From the NCBI RefSeq assembly GCF_014529535.1, contig NW_023503616.1, positions 4,712,001 through 4,776,000 of the forward strand: a stretch of DNA of 64,000 bases, written 5' to 3'. Both the position numbers and the translations under genes were made by a program. The notes below the pieces were generated by a model that searched no databases, was not told the origin of the DNA, and worked only from the letters and a program-made list of their open reading frames with translations. The DNA comes from Bradysia coprophila. Lineage: Eukaryota; Arthropoda; Insecta; Diptera; Sciaridae. Shown in pieces: positions 10,673 through 19,846 of the stretch; the stretch's first letter is position 1, and each line of letters begins with the position of its first letter.

Positions 10673-11012
10673 TTAAGGTGTTACCTGTGGGGCAACCACT
10701 TCTGTCGGTTGTTGTATCTCTGCCACAGCTGTTGGATTGTGATGATCCAGATCCATCGAAACGGTCGGCTCCAATTCCTCGTTTTTTGACATTTCCTGTT
10801 TGTTAGCGGGTTCTGAAAATGCTCTTGTTCCAGTTGATGCTCTTAGCTCCAAATTGAATTCGCGTATCTGAACGGTTGACGGCCAGTGCATTGGATCCAT
10901 TAATTTGCTGAAGTCGGATGACGAACATTTGATGCAGAAAGATATGAAGGAGTATGTCCATAATTCCCTATCTTTCTTAACCAATTTACGGACAGTTATA
11001 TCAGTAGACGTG
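10673..11012 (-). CDS. Retrotransposon ORF1, C-terminal fragment (5' truncated)
   Basis: Open frame running off the 5' border of the element at 11012 and ending just upstream of ORF2. About 112 residues remain, including KLVKKDRELW, FISFCIKC and HWPSTVQIREF, a pattern reminiscent of the C-terminal part of ORF1 (nucleic-acid-binding) proteins in insect non-LTR elements. A low-complexity Pro/Glu/Gln tail follows. Non-functional alone because the N-terminal region is missing. Confidence 0.75.
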
Positions 11013-11566
11013 AATATTGCAAATATGATCTGAAATTTTCACTTTAGCTTTGTGTGAACGACGGCTGGTTGGCGTCGTGTTCATCGCATGCCGAATGCTG
11101 TAAAGGCTATTGCAACAGTCGAGGATATTGTGGTGTAAGTTCCTATCCAAACGAAACTATAGCTATATTCGATGATTAATTCATTTTTGCGTAGTGTATT
11201 GAATCTGGTAGATGGTGCACCCATGGGCAATCGGAAGAATGTTGTGGAAGACCGAGCATCACCGACGGCCATTTGATTAAAACTTGCACAAAAGCAGTTC
11301 CTCTTCACGACGAGTGCTACTAGTTATATAGTTTTTCAATGACGAAAAAAATGTAACGAATGTATGGGTGTTAGGGAATCTCGCGCCGCGTTATTCACAA
11401 TAACTCACAAAGTGACATCTTCCTTATACAAAATGTGTCAAAATGTGGATTATTGTGAACGACGCGGCGCGAGATTCCTAGCAACCAATGTATGACGAAA
11501 AAGGTCGCCTGAAGAATTATTTTTAATAAATCCGCAGACCTATAGAGGAAGTTGTCTGAGGTTTTT
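11013..11566. repeat. 554 bp exact direct repeat, right copy
   Basis: Identical by eye to 6887-7440 (constant offset of 4126). Starts aatattgcaaatatg and ends at the T run after gttgtctgagg. Confidence 0.92.
11048..11323 (+). pseudogene. Orphan duplicate of knottin exons 3 and 4
   Basis: Exact copies of exons 3 (11048-11134) and 4 (11195-11323) of the knottin gene, with their splice sites, but without exons 1 and 2. They lie downstream of the inserted retrotransposon and of the intact exons 3-4 at 6922-7197. Unless transcripts read through the 3.6 kb element, these exons are unused. They could serve as an alternative 3' end if splicing skipped the element. No decay is visible, so the duplication is young. 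Confidence 0.8.
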
Positions 11567-11888
11567 TTTTCGGTGTACCCATCTTTCTCTGTCTTCTCTT
11601 GAATCAGAAAGAGATGAAAGAATTGCTGAATCAGATGGGACCCTGGCTGCCTGTAAAGAATCCCTTCAATCAACTTAAATTAACTGAACTCTTCTTTGAG
11701 ATGGATCTCATATTATTCCGCTGATAGCAATTCTGTCTTCATTTAAACTTGATTCGAAAAATCAACTCCTATTAACCGACAATTTTGGAAAGAAGTTTTA
11801 TTATTCTGACATGAGTGTAATCACACAGAATAAAAAAAAAACCTGTTCTTTTAGAGTCGAAGAAAAATAGATTTCGGTTTTTTCAACG

Positions 11889-12005
11889 AATACAATCCAA
11901 TACAAACGATCCACATGCGATTTACAAATTATAATACATATCCATACGTAAATATCGTAACATTGGTAATGCATGTGGGATAAATAGCATTGATTGGATT
12001 GTATT
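11889..12005. repeat. Short inverted repeat (MITE-like)
   Basis: aatacaatccaat at the left pairs with attggattgtatt at the right, and ccacatgc pairs with gcatgtgg inside. About 117 bp, non-coding. Confidence 0.65.
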
Positions 12006-12372
12006 GCCAGTTTCTTATTTTTCTTAGACTGTAGAACCTAGGTTTCATCAAGTTTTTGCGGATTTGTAAGAATATTTTATTATACTGGAAAAACCAAGTT
12101 TCGAATATTTGTAAAATCCCGTAAATTTGTGACGATGCAACATATGGGTTTCTCCTTATACCTTCAGTGGTTTTTAGAGGATTTTACAGATAATAGAATT
12201 CGCATGTTATACTGTTATTATGAAAGCGGTGCGATTAATGAAAAATTATAAAATCATAGAAAAATCACGGTTTGTAAGTGTAAACTGTTTGGCAATTGAA
12301 GACAGATTGACTTATCGCAAAAAAAAACTTCGGCTAAATATCACTTCGTTCACGATTCAAATAAAATTATCA

Positions 12373-12384
12373 GGAGTTTTCCCC
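12373..12384. promoter_or_regulatory. NF-kappaB (Rel/Relish)-like site
   Basis: ggagttttcccc reads ggggaaaactcc on the minus strand, a good match to the insect Rel-family consensus GGGRNNYYCC. It lies about 13 bp upstream of a TCAGTT initiator (12397-12402) and about 50 bp upstream of the start codon of a secreted peptide. Placement suggests immune-inducible expression; binding is inferred. Confidence 0.5.
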
Positions 12385-12396
12385 GCTAGTCATCGT

Positions 12397-12402
12397 TCAG
12401 TT
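12397..12402 (+). promoter_or_regulatory. Arthropod initiator (TCAGTT)
   Basis: Matches the TCAGT initiator consensus at a suitable distance (about 38 bp) from the ATG at 12436. No clear TATA box was assigned. Confidence 0.4.
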
Positions 12403-12435
12403 TCGATTCACTATTCCTTGTCACTAGTACGCAAA

Positions 12436-12612
12436 ATGGAGAGTAAATATATTTGCGTTCTACTATTGCTCGTAATTGCAATACAAGCAACATTCTGTGA
12501 AACTCAGAGTAGCAACACACACCCAAGTATCATCAATGTTCCGGAAGAGTGTCCAGTTGGATATAAGTTGGATTTAAATAAAATTTGTAGAAAAATATAT
12601 TTTTTTAAATAA
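12436..12612 (+). CDS. Small secreted peptide with C-terminal C-x11-C-R motif
   Basis: The 58-residue product has a signal peptide (MESKYICVLLLLVIAIQATF) followed by a short polar linker and a C-terminal domain with two cysteines spaced C-x11-C-R and ending in an aromatic/basic tail (CPVGYKLDLNKICRKIYFF). The start at 12436 is preferred over the upstream in-frame Met at 12220 because it directly precedes the signal peptide. The same motif, C-x2-G-x4-D-x-N-x2-C-R, occurs in the peptide encoded at 13414-13605 on the opposite strand. Small insect peptides of this form include immune-induced and venom (secapin-like) peptides; this is only a resemblance. The stop codon overlaps an AATAAA (12608-12613). 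The kappaB-like site upstream favours a defence role. Confidence 0.7.
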   Translation: MESKYICVLLLLVIAIQATFCETQSSNTHPSIINVPEECPVGYKLDLNKICRKIYFFK

Positions 12613-13413
12613 AATGTTAAAAGCCAAATCATTGTTTGACTAAGAAACTTTACTGAGGAATCGTAACACTAAAAGGTACGTCTTGATTGAGACCGATTAA
12701 TGACGTTGTAAGTTTATTAAAATTCGGTCAATGCTAAATCTAAAGTGAATTTGAAGTTTCGAAAAAAAACAAACATTTTCTTTAACACAAAATAAACTCG
12801 AACTAAAATAAATGTCTACGCATGCAGTGGAATGAATTAAAAATTAAATCGCAATTCGCAATGTTAGCACACTTTAGTATATAACATACAGCGCAGAGGA
12901 GTGATTATAAACTCATCTTGAATATTTCACCATAATAATTGTTATTAGTTAAGCAAGTTAAGGAAAGTTGCTAATTCATTTTGGGATAGTCAAAATTGGT
13001 CTTTTTTCAACGCACATCAAGCATGAGGGGTACTTTGAATAGGGTACTGAAACTTGACGGTGTGTTAAACAACTGTAAAAAACCATTTCATACCACATTT
13101 TGGGTACCTTAGCTGTCGACTATGATCACTTTTGCTTGAAGTGCGTTGCTTTTGTCGAAAAATCTATCTAGATATTAATGGTACGCGCGCGATGTCAAGG
13201 TTGGAATTGAGCTGACTTGTAATCAGATTTGCAATGACCTCCCTCTAATGTGGTGTGATAGGTATTATATTATATATCAAGATATTTGTCTGACTGTATA
13301 TCAACCTGATTAAAATATAGTTAGATCAAAAGAAGTAACAGAGTGCGCTTATTTGACCTGATTTATTACACTTATAATTACACTGGCCGTCTGTGAAAGT
13401 TTAACAAATAATA
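12613..13413. other. Intergenic space between two convergent small peptide genes
   Basis: Holds a MITE (13008-13148) and otherwise AT-rich sequence with no recognised feature. Confidence 0.5.
13008..13148. repeat. MITE copy, family with ends caacgcacttcaagc
   Basis: About 141 bp. Left end caacgcacatcaagc, right end gcttgaagtgcgttg, one mismatch. Internal blocks (agggtactgaaacttgac, agctgtcgactatgatca) match 1263-1447 and 36636-36793. Confidence 0.8.
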
Positions 13414-13605
13414 TTAAAAATAAACATATCTACATATTCCATTTGCATCAACACGTTCGCCTGGTCCACATCTTGGCTCTATCCGTTTACCTCTAAGAAT
13501 ATTTCGATAATCTGAGTCGTTTTTATTTGCTATGTCCATTGCGTCTGAAAATTGCATCGCTATCAGTATGAATATGAATAGTGCGAAAATATGTCGGATG
13601 CGCAT
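13414..13605 (-). CDS. Small secreted peptide with C-terminal C-x11-C-R motif (second member)
   Basis: The 63-residue product starts at the Met at 13605, immediately before a signal peptide (MRIRHIFALFIFILIAMQF). The mature part has a possible dibasic-type processing site (RGKRIEPR) and ends CGPGERVDANGICRYVYF, sharing C-x2-G-x4-D-x-N-x2-C-R and the aromatic C terminus with the peptide at 12436-12612. A probable 5' untranslated intron lies upstream: donor GTAAGT near 13677 and acceptor TAG near 13618, both on the minus strand. The two genes converge with about 800 bp between their stops. Function unknown; paralogy is inferred from the motif, since overall identity is low. Confidence 0.68.
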   Translation of the reverse strand: MRIRHIFALFIFILIAMQFSDAMDIANKNDSDYRNILRGKRIEPRCGPGERVDANGICRYVYF

Positions 13606-13679
13606 CTTAACACTGATTCTACGAAACACATACGTTAACAATATGCTATCTCCTCTATAAAGTATAGTTGACTTACGAA

Positions 13680-14822
13680 ATCTTCTCGTGAAATCTCCGG
13701 CGTAGTAAAGTTTTCGGATCGCGAATAGAATATACTGTCACCGCCACTTCACAAGTGAATCTGTTGTGTATACGATGGACTTTGAGTTTTAACAGTTCAA
13801 ACTATTACGATCACTAATCGAAAAGTGTAAGATATTTGAATGAAATAACAATCAAATCACGGTTGATATAAAAACCTGTATTGCACACCTTTTGAATAAA
13901 TTTGAAAGAATATTTCTATCGAAGCGGTGATTACAAAATAAATTGGTGACAATTCCACTTCTTGAAAGCTCTATACCTTTTAATCCTAATTTGTTATTCG
14001 TGTTGTACCGGACAACCAATTCTCAATATTCAAGTAAATTAGACATTCACTGTAATCTGTTATACTACAAAGGAGCAACCAATATAAACTACGACATTAC
14101 ATGTAGATGCTCAGTTCAATGTAGAATCAATAAATTTAAAATGTTTTAGTTGATATAGCTTAAGAGTTCAACCGTTGATAAAAAAGTGTATTCAGTGGAA
14201 TTTCTTAACCTTATGGAGTCAACTGCAAGTTTTCAAACCGATCTGTCTCGTATAGTTTTTGTTAGCTTAATGTTATGCTAAAACAAATAAATTACAAATT
14301 TTCGTATCACTCTTTTCTTATAAATGTGTATGGAGTACACCGAAATGCACCGCGGTTATTAGCCTTTTTTCACACCCACCTTCGACGAAAGTGACTAATC
14401 AAGAATGTTGACCTTTTACCGAGGGGAAAAGCACTCGATTTGCAACTATTTTTGGATGCAACTTTATACCGTGGAACGTATCAAAGCTTCGGACTTTTTG
14501 TTTTGTTTACGATTTTATTAAAACGTATAAAATGATAATAAAAATGATTATCACCAACAAGAGTTTATTTGTGTAAAGGAAATTCTGTCGTTCTCAGTTC
14601 TTATCTTTATAAGAAAAACTCTTAAGTTACTTAGCCAGACATTATTACATCGAAATCGCCGTTATTGTCAGAGCTTCTTATCGCAATTATAGATTATTGT
14701 TACCGAATAAAATTCATACAAACTGCTTGGAGTGTTTTCTGATCAATTGGTATAATTTCCTAAACGAAGGTAGTTTTGTTTCAAGTATTGCAGTGCAAGC
14801 TAAGTGTTGAAACTTTACAGAA
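13680..14822. other. Intergenic stretch upstream of the OXNAD1-like gene
   Basis: AT-rich. The 68-codon frame at 13943-14149 has no recognisable domain. No repeats of note and no RNA gene recognised. Confidence 0.4.
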
Positions 14823-16243
14823 ATGACGGACATTGGCAAAGAATCACCTAAATATGATCACATTCAAAGGACTGGGAATCAACAACGAGAACCAGAGATC
14901 ATTAGCATGCAAATTGTTAGCGTTTCGAATGTGTCTCCAACTGTGAAGCATTTGATTTTACTTACGACAGAAAACCCAGTTCCAATTTCATTTAAAGCGG
15001 GACAATGGTGATATACGACACATCTCCTGAAGTTGGTATTTTGAAATAATCTGAACCAACTAATACTTAGGGTGGACATGATGATACCCGGAGTAGACAC
15101 TGTGGGAGGATATTCAATTTGTTCAAGTCCAGCACATCTCCGTGAAACTGGCGAATTTTCTTTGTGCGTTAAAAATTCGGATCATCCACCTGCTCATTGG
15201 GTGCACAATGAAGTAATTTTTCGCATTTGTCTGTTGATTAAATCTTGTCTTGACATTTTTTTTTCTCCAACGTAACATGAAAGTGCAAACCGGGATGTAC
15301 AGTTTCCATACGAATAGGAGGTGATTTTTTCTTAGACACCAATGTCACCACGACTGGAAAAACCATTCTATTGGTTGCAGGTGGGGTTGGAATTAATCCA
15401 CTATTCTCGATCATCACCCAACTTAACGAACATCAGAAAAGCGTTGGCAATCACATTGCAAAATATTGCCTAATGTACAGTGCCAAAACGGAAGATGAAT
15501 TATTGTTTAAGGTAATTGAGAACAAAGATAACACTCTTCCGTGCTAGACCGATTAGCAATTACTTTTATTGGAAGTAAAAACGAAATGTTTCAGGATTCT
15601 CTTGATCAGATTGCATCGCAAGATCAAACATTTAGCGTTCAGTATTTTTTAACAGACAACGAAGTAGAAGTGAAAAAGTGTCATCAAGAGGATGTAAAAT
15701 GTAATGATGTTTTGGCATTTCAAAAGACGAGGAACAAGTCAAGTATACCGTGACCTGAACCTCAAATTCAAGTCGACCTGGAAATATCTGAGTCTGAACT
15801 GAATTTTCCTGAAATCTAAAAATCAATAGACGATCAGGTAAATCAGGTCAGGTTTCAGGTATACCTGAAATAATCTCAAATATACCTGAAGCCGATTTTC
15901 CTGAAATTTTACTGATTTTACTGACATTCAGGTTAGGTAATAAAAAATTTGAATTCAGGTTCAGTTCCAATAAGATTGAGATAATCTGTCAACTCGACCT
16001 GTTCCTAGCTTTACCTATTAATGTTCGGCCTTTTCACATCTTATTTCATTTACAGTGGGTCGGATAACCAAAGCGGACATAGAAAGTTGCCTGACAAACA
16101 ATTTGAATGTTAATGTTGGATCCGAAGAAGCAAACAAGCAGACAATAGTTTACTTATGTGGACCACCTCCGATGATAGAACAGGTTCGAGAAATATTTAG
16201 CGCCTTGGGAATCGAGAAAGTGTTTTACGAAAAGTGGTGGTGA
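14823..16243 (+). CDS. OXNAD1: OXNAD1-like FAD/NAD(P) oxidoreductase, 5 exons, complete
   Basis: Exons are 14823-15007, 15071-15212, 15284-15511, 15595-15742 and 16056-16243, giving 296 residues with all phases consistent. The protein is a ferredoxin-reductase-type flavoprotein. The FAD-binding fold shows FKAGQWVD and GGYSICSSP (residues about 57-80), as in vertebrate OXNAD1. The NAD-binding fold shows AGGVGINPLFSI (about residue 140), LMYSAKTEDELLF, CGPPPM (about 272) and a C-terminal FYEKWW. Predicted role: NAD(P)H-dependent electron transfer, mitochondrial in vertebrates; the exact substrate is not established. The donor of exon 4 (GTATAC at 15743) is the only phase-compatible one found and is the least certain junction; intron 4 holds a repeat made of TTCAGGT/ACCTGAA words. 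AATAAA is at 16321-16326. Convergent with endonuclease G. Confidence 0.9.
15755..15985. repeat. Palindromic word array (TTCAGGT / ACCTGAA) in OXNAD1 intron 4
   Basis: The words cctgaa, tcaggt and gacctg recur more than ten times in both orientations, including the palindrome ttcaggtatacctgaa. It looks like a degenerate foldback or self-complementary low-complexity insertion. No open frame. Confidence 0.65.
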
Positions 16244-16379
16244 TTTCAAATTGATGGTTTGTAGTATTCTCTTCGTCGCCACTGTCGTTTTGCGTGCTCA
16301 TAAATGAAAGGACGATGAGAAATAAATTAACAAATCCTGTATTTCCAGAAGTTGCAAGTCAACATTTTTTCTACATTAG

Positions 16380-18451
16380 TTACACGGGTTTTCCATTTAT
16401 TGATCGCAGTTTTTGACGAGAAATTTTATCGAAAAACAGTAGTCCCGCATGTCGTTCAATACTTTCGGGGGGAACCTGAAACAAGATCGAATGAATGTGT
16501 TAGCAAATCAATGTTTTCGAAATTTATCTGAATTGTATGCACGTAAGGCTTCATTTGGCACATTTTTGTTTTCTAAAATTCGGATATTACCGAGGGGTGA
16601 CGTACTCGGGATTCAATGGATTTCTTGGATTAAATTTGAAGAAGTGCGTGACTCCTCAGACATTACTGATAAATTGAAATAGAAAATTGGTCCATTTTCA
16701 CACAATTTGCAAAGCCATTTCATTTCTATAAAATTCGGAAAATTGCTGACGATAGTCAAATAAAGATTCAAGCGATTCTAAAGACATAATGACCACACAA
16801 CCTGTGATAATGATCAAATTATCCAGTGAGACTGAGAAGTTTGCGGAAGGTTAGTTTTTTCACTGAATGGTGTTAGGTGTTACTGACTATCAGGGAACAA
16901 ATCATTCGAAGATTTTTGAAGAAAATTTTTGGTAAAATTAGGACCAAAAGATGAAGACGGTGAAATGTGTGATAATCGTCAGATGCTATGGAATTTTCTA
17001 TATGATAAAATTCACATTAATTTACCTGAAAAGCCTTCAGCGGTGTGTCGTTGTCAATTTTCTGATTCGGCATCACATAAGATTCCATTTCCAACTGATT
17101 GTCTGACGTCTCACAAACGACAACTTTATAGAAGTGTGTAGGCACAGCAACGGAATTCGCACCGATTACTTCATATTTCACGTATGTCTTGCCGTCAGCC
17201 TCTTTCCGAGGTAAGTATAACGGTCCCGTACAGACGAAAACATTTTTGTGTTTTCGTACCAACTTCCTCACGTAACTTTCGAGTCGATTCCACGAATCAC
17301 GGTTGAAGCCGACACCGACTTGTGGGGCCATGTTGGTTAAATAGAAGGTCTGATCGACATGAACTTGATGGGAACGATGATTTCCAGCAGCGGCCAAGTG
17401 ACCGCGATCAAAACCAGAACCTTTATAATCAGAGTTGAGAGACCTGTTTATTTGGTAGTTGTACAATCAATCCGTTTTCATCGAAATAATACCCAAACGA
17501 GAGAGTCAGCTATCGTATGGATAATTAGGGAAGCATGCGCTACGAGCAACTTACCGGAAATATGGATGAATGCTCTCGTCTGGTTTAACTGAAATTTAAA
17601 AATTGATTTCATTCGGCACCCAGATTAAAGCAATCGTAAAAAACGTACAGTCACTCTTCGAACGGTCGACTTGATCGTTAGCTTCCACGGATTGGGGCGT
17701 CAAATGTTCAAATGTCCAGTGAGCGACACGGTTCCTTCTGTCGTATGATAGAACGTAATCTGAATAGCTTCGTATGTTGTCCATGCCAGGAAATCCGTAT
17801 TTCATAATTTCTGACACTCGTCCCGGAAAGGAAACCGCATTGTTGTTCGTACTTGGAACCACTGCTGTTGCCGCAGATACTGTACCGAAAATGGGCAGAG
17901 CTGGTTTCGGTGTCAACTAACATTTCGACATTATCAACAGGTTTAACAATAGTTATTTGTGTATCTGTTTTGGACGTTTGATTTTAGGCAATTTCGCGAG
18001 TTGTAGCCCGAACGAAGTGAGGGCTACATGCGAAAGTGCCTAAAATCAAACGTCCAAAACAGATACTCAAAAAATTTTTCATGTAAGGGGTCGATAACCC
18101 GAGAAAAATCTCGAAACTCCCTCATTTTCGGCCCCGACACATGAAAAATCATTTTGATTTCATTGAACTTACAGTCTTTTGGTTGTGAAAAATGTTCCGG
18201 CTACCGTCTTGTTGATTGTTTTGAAACTTTCGTCTTTCAACATAAACTCCAGTTAGAAACGCTCCACCTCCAACACACGACACAGCCAAGAATCGAGTTA
18301 TTATTTTCTTATTCATTTGAGAGCCTTTTCTGTCATAAAAACGTGTAATGCTGGAAGTGTGTTTGGATGGAATCAACTTTGTTATGCAAGACTGACACAC
18401 TTTTGATGACCGCAACGTCAAAACTAGAGATAAAAGCGACACAGTTGACAT
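16380..18451 (-). CDS. EndoG: Endonuclease G (mitochondrial nuclease), 5 exons, complete
   Basis: Exons on the minus strand are 18451-18173, 17916-17649, 17588-17555, 17443-17026 and 16475-16380, giving 364 residues with consistent phases. EndoG is a DNA/RNA non-specific nuclease of the mitochondrial intermembrane space, used in mitochondrial DNA turnover, paternal mtDNA destruction and apoptosis. The catalytic DRGH motif sits in GSGFDRGHLAAAGNH (His near residue 209), followed by FYLTNMAPQV, VCTGPLYLPR and VPTHFYKV. The N terminus is basic with a hydrophobic segment (FLAVSCVGGGAFLTGVYV), fitting a mitochondrial presequence and anchor. Exon 3 is only 34 nt (encoding FKPDESIHPYF). The last exon encodes VPPESIERHAGLLFF, as in the family. 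Translation could start at the Met at 18451 or at an in-frame Met about 45 codons later. Intron 1 contains a long hairpin repeat. Confidence 0.94.
17950..18158. repeat. Composite hairpin repeat (copy in EndoG intron 1)
   Basis: Two hairpins in series. The first, 17962-18065, has arms tatctgttttggacgtttga... and its complement ending caaacgtccaaaacagata, with a core gcccgaacgaagtgagggc. The second pairs ttttcatgtaaggggtcg with a complementary tract near 18130-18150 (cggccccgacacatgaaaaa). The same two-hairpin layout occurs at 19607-19800. Confidence 0.8.
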
Positions 18452-18777
18452 GCATGTGTTTTACAATTTAAATTTAAGCGGGACCAAATTTTCACCTGAA
18501 TTATTTTCGACGCAGTGTTCTCTTAATTGTCTTCCTATTAACCTCTCACAGGTGGAAAACATATCACATAGTATCATGTCGATAATATTGTTTAATTGAG
18601 GAGAGTTGTGCACTAATCGTCACAAATAGACATTTCCCAAAGTAAAAATTTTCGGTGCATATCTTATCTCCCCAATTGAAGAATAAAATAAAAAAAATCC
18701 ATTCATTTGTTTTAAAACATGTACTTAGCTACATACGAGGGGTAACCGACTGGCCAAAATGGTGGCAAATCAATTTC

Positions 18778-19060
18778 TAATTCCTTTCAATTCCGTTTAA
18801 TTACCTCAATTACCGGACCAACTCGTCTAATTGCCGGATTCGCTCTATTTCCTTTCAATTCCTTTCAATTACGTTCAATTCCTTTCAATTTCCTTTCAAT
18901 TCCCTTTCAATAGGTTTTCAATTTCTAAAGGTACTTCCTGTCAATTCCTTTTAATTTATTTTATTTCTTTAATTAACGGATTAACACCACTACTTGCCGG
19001 ATTCGCCCTTCAATTCCTATAATTCCAATCAATTCCTTCAATTCCACGAATTTGAATTTT
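18778..19060. repeat. Low-complexity imperfect tandem repeat (ttcaattcct units)
   Basis: About 280 bp built from imperfect units of around 10 bp such as tcaattcctt, with interspersed attaccgga words. Looks like a degenerated minisatellite. Confidence 0.75.
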
Positions 19061-19090
19061 CGAAATAATTGCTCGATATTTTCAAATACA

Positions 19091-19226
19091 GGACAGTCAA
19101 AAAAGTGCATTTTTATGATTTTCGTGTTTATCGATTTCAGCTGTTTTAACAATACAAATTACAATGGCAAAACAGCTGAAATCGATGAAACACGTATAGA
19201 ATAAAAATGCACTTTTTTGACTGTCC
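19091..19226. repeat. MITE with ends ggacagtcaaaaaagtgc
   Basis: 136 bp. The ends ggacagtcaaaaaagtgcat and atgcacttttttgactgtcc are perfect complements, and cgatttcagctgtttt / aaaacagctgaaatcga pair inside, so nearly the whole element folds on itself. Resembles a mariner-type non-autonomous element; the exact superfamily is not certain. Confidence 0.82.
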
Positions 19227-19606
19227 CAGGCTGTAGATATAAATTTAAAGTCAAAGTTAAACCCTTGAGCATTTTGGAAAAAGAATCGTCAGACTATATG
19301 AAGATAAAATTTGGAACAACTATGTTGTCCTACATTTGTGACTCATTTTGTTAGAATCTTTAATTTTTACTCATGCTTTTAGAAGAGATTTTTCAATTTC
19401 AATTTAGATTAAACTGTCCAATTGACTGCAGTTTTGTTTAAAATTATTTACATCATTGTTTATTTTAGATAAATAGTATTTTTCGTATAAAGACAGGAAA
19501 TGGCGAAAAACTTTTGTGCATCCGACAACTGAAATATGACATATTTTGCCATGATTTTTCATTAGGAAATGTCAGTTTTTCCCGAACTATATATCGTGCA
19601 GGAATA

Positions 19607-19800
19607 GTTATTTACGTATTTGTTGTGGACGGTATATTTTAGGCAATTTCGCGGGTTGTAGCGCGAACGAAGTGAGGGCGACAAGCGAAAGTGCCTAAAA
19701 TATACCGTCCACAACAGATGTGTATACAACTTTTCATGCTGAGGGCCTAAGTTACGAGAAACATTCCGTAATTTATGCCCAAGGCATGAGAAAAACTTCA
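19607..19800. repeat. Composite hairpin repeat (second copy)
   Basis: The first hairpin (19620-19717) has arms ttgttgtggacggtatattt and the complement ending ataccgtccacaaca, with a core gcgcgaacgaagtgagggcg. The second hairpin follows (cttttcatgctgagggc ... gcccaaggcatgagaaaaa). Same order and spacing as 17950-18158. Confidence 0.8.
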
Positions 19801-19846
19801 TTTCTTTACGAGAAAGGAATTACATGAATTTTTCCATGACTCTTCG

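Larger units (their letters stand above)
7441..11012 (-). mobile_element. Non-LTR retrotransposon (APE-type, jockey/CR1-like), 5'-truncated, intact ORF2
   Basis: The element reads on the minus strand. Its 3' end is at 7441, where the tail is a short ATTC repeat (gaatgaatgaatgaat on the plus strand) rather than poly(A). ORF2 is uninterrupted with endonuclease and reverse transcriptase domains. ORF1 is open right up to the 11012 border with no start codon, so the 5' end is missing. Both borders abut 554 bp identical direct repeats of host DNA, and identity of the flanks points to a very recent event. Confidence 0.92.
11567..12435. other. Intergenic stretch upstream of small peptide gene
   Basis: No recognised gene. 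Contains a block resembling 1565-1630 (at about 11748-11805), a MITE-like inverted repeat (11889-12005) and the promoter of the following peptide gene (kappaB-like site 12373-12384, initiator 12397-12402). Confidence 0.5.

Noticed and set aside
16449-16682. 77-codon plus-strand frame between OXNAD1 and EndoG
   Set aside because: It overlaps the last EndoG exon (16380-16475, minus), which encodes recognisable family sequence. The plus-strand frame shows no domain.
16929-17141. 70-codon plus-strand frame
   Set aside because: Antisense to the main EndoG exon; shadow frame.
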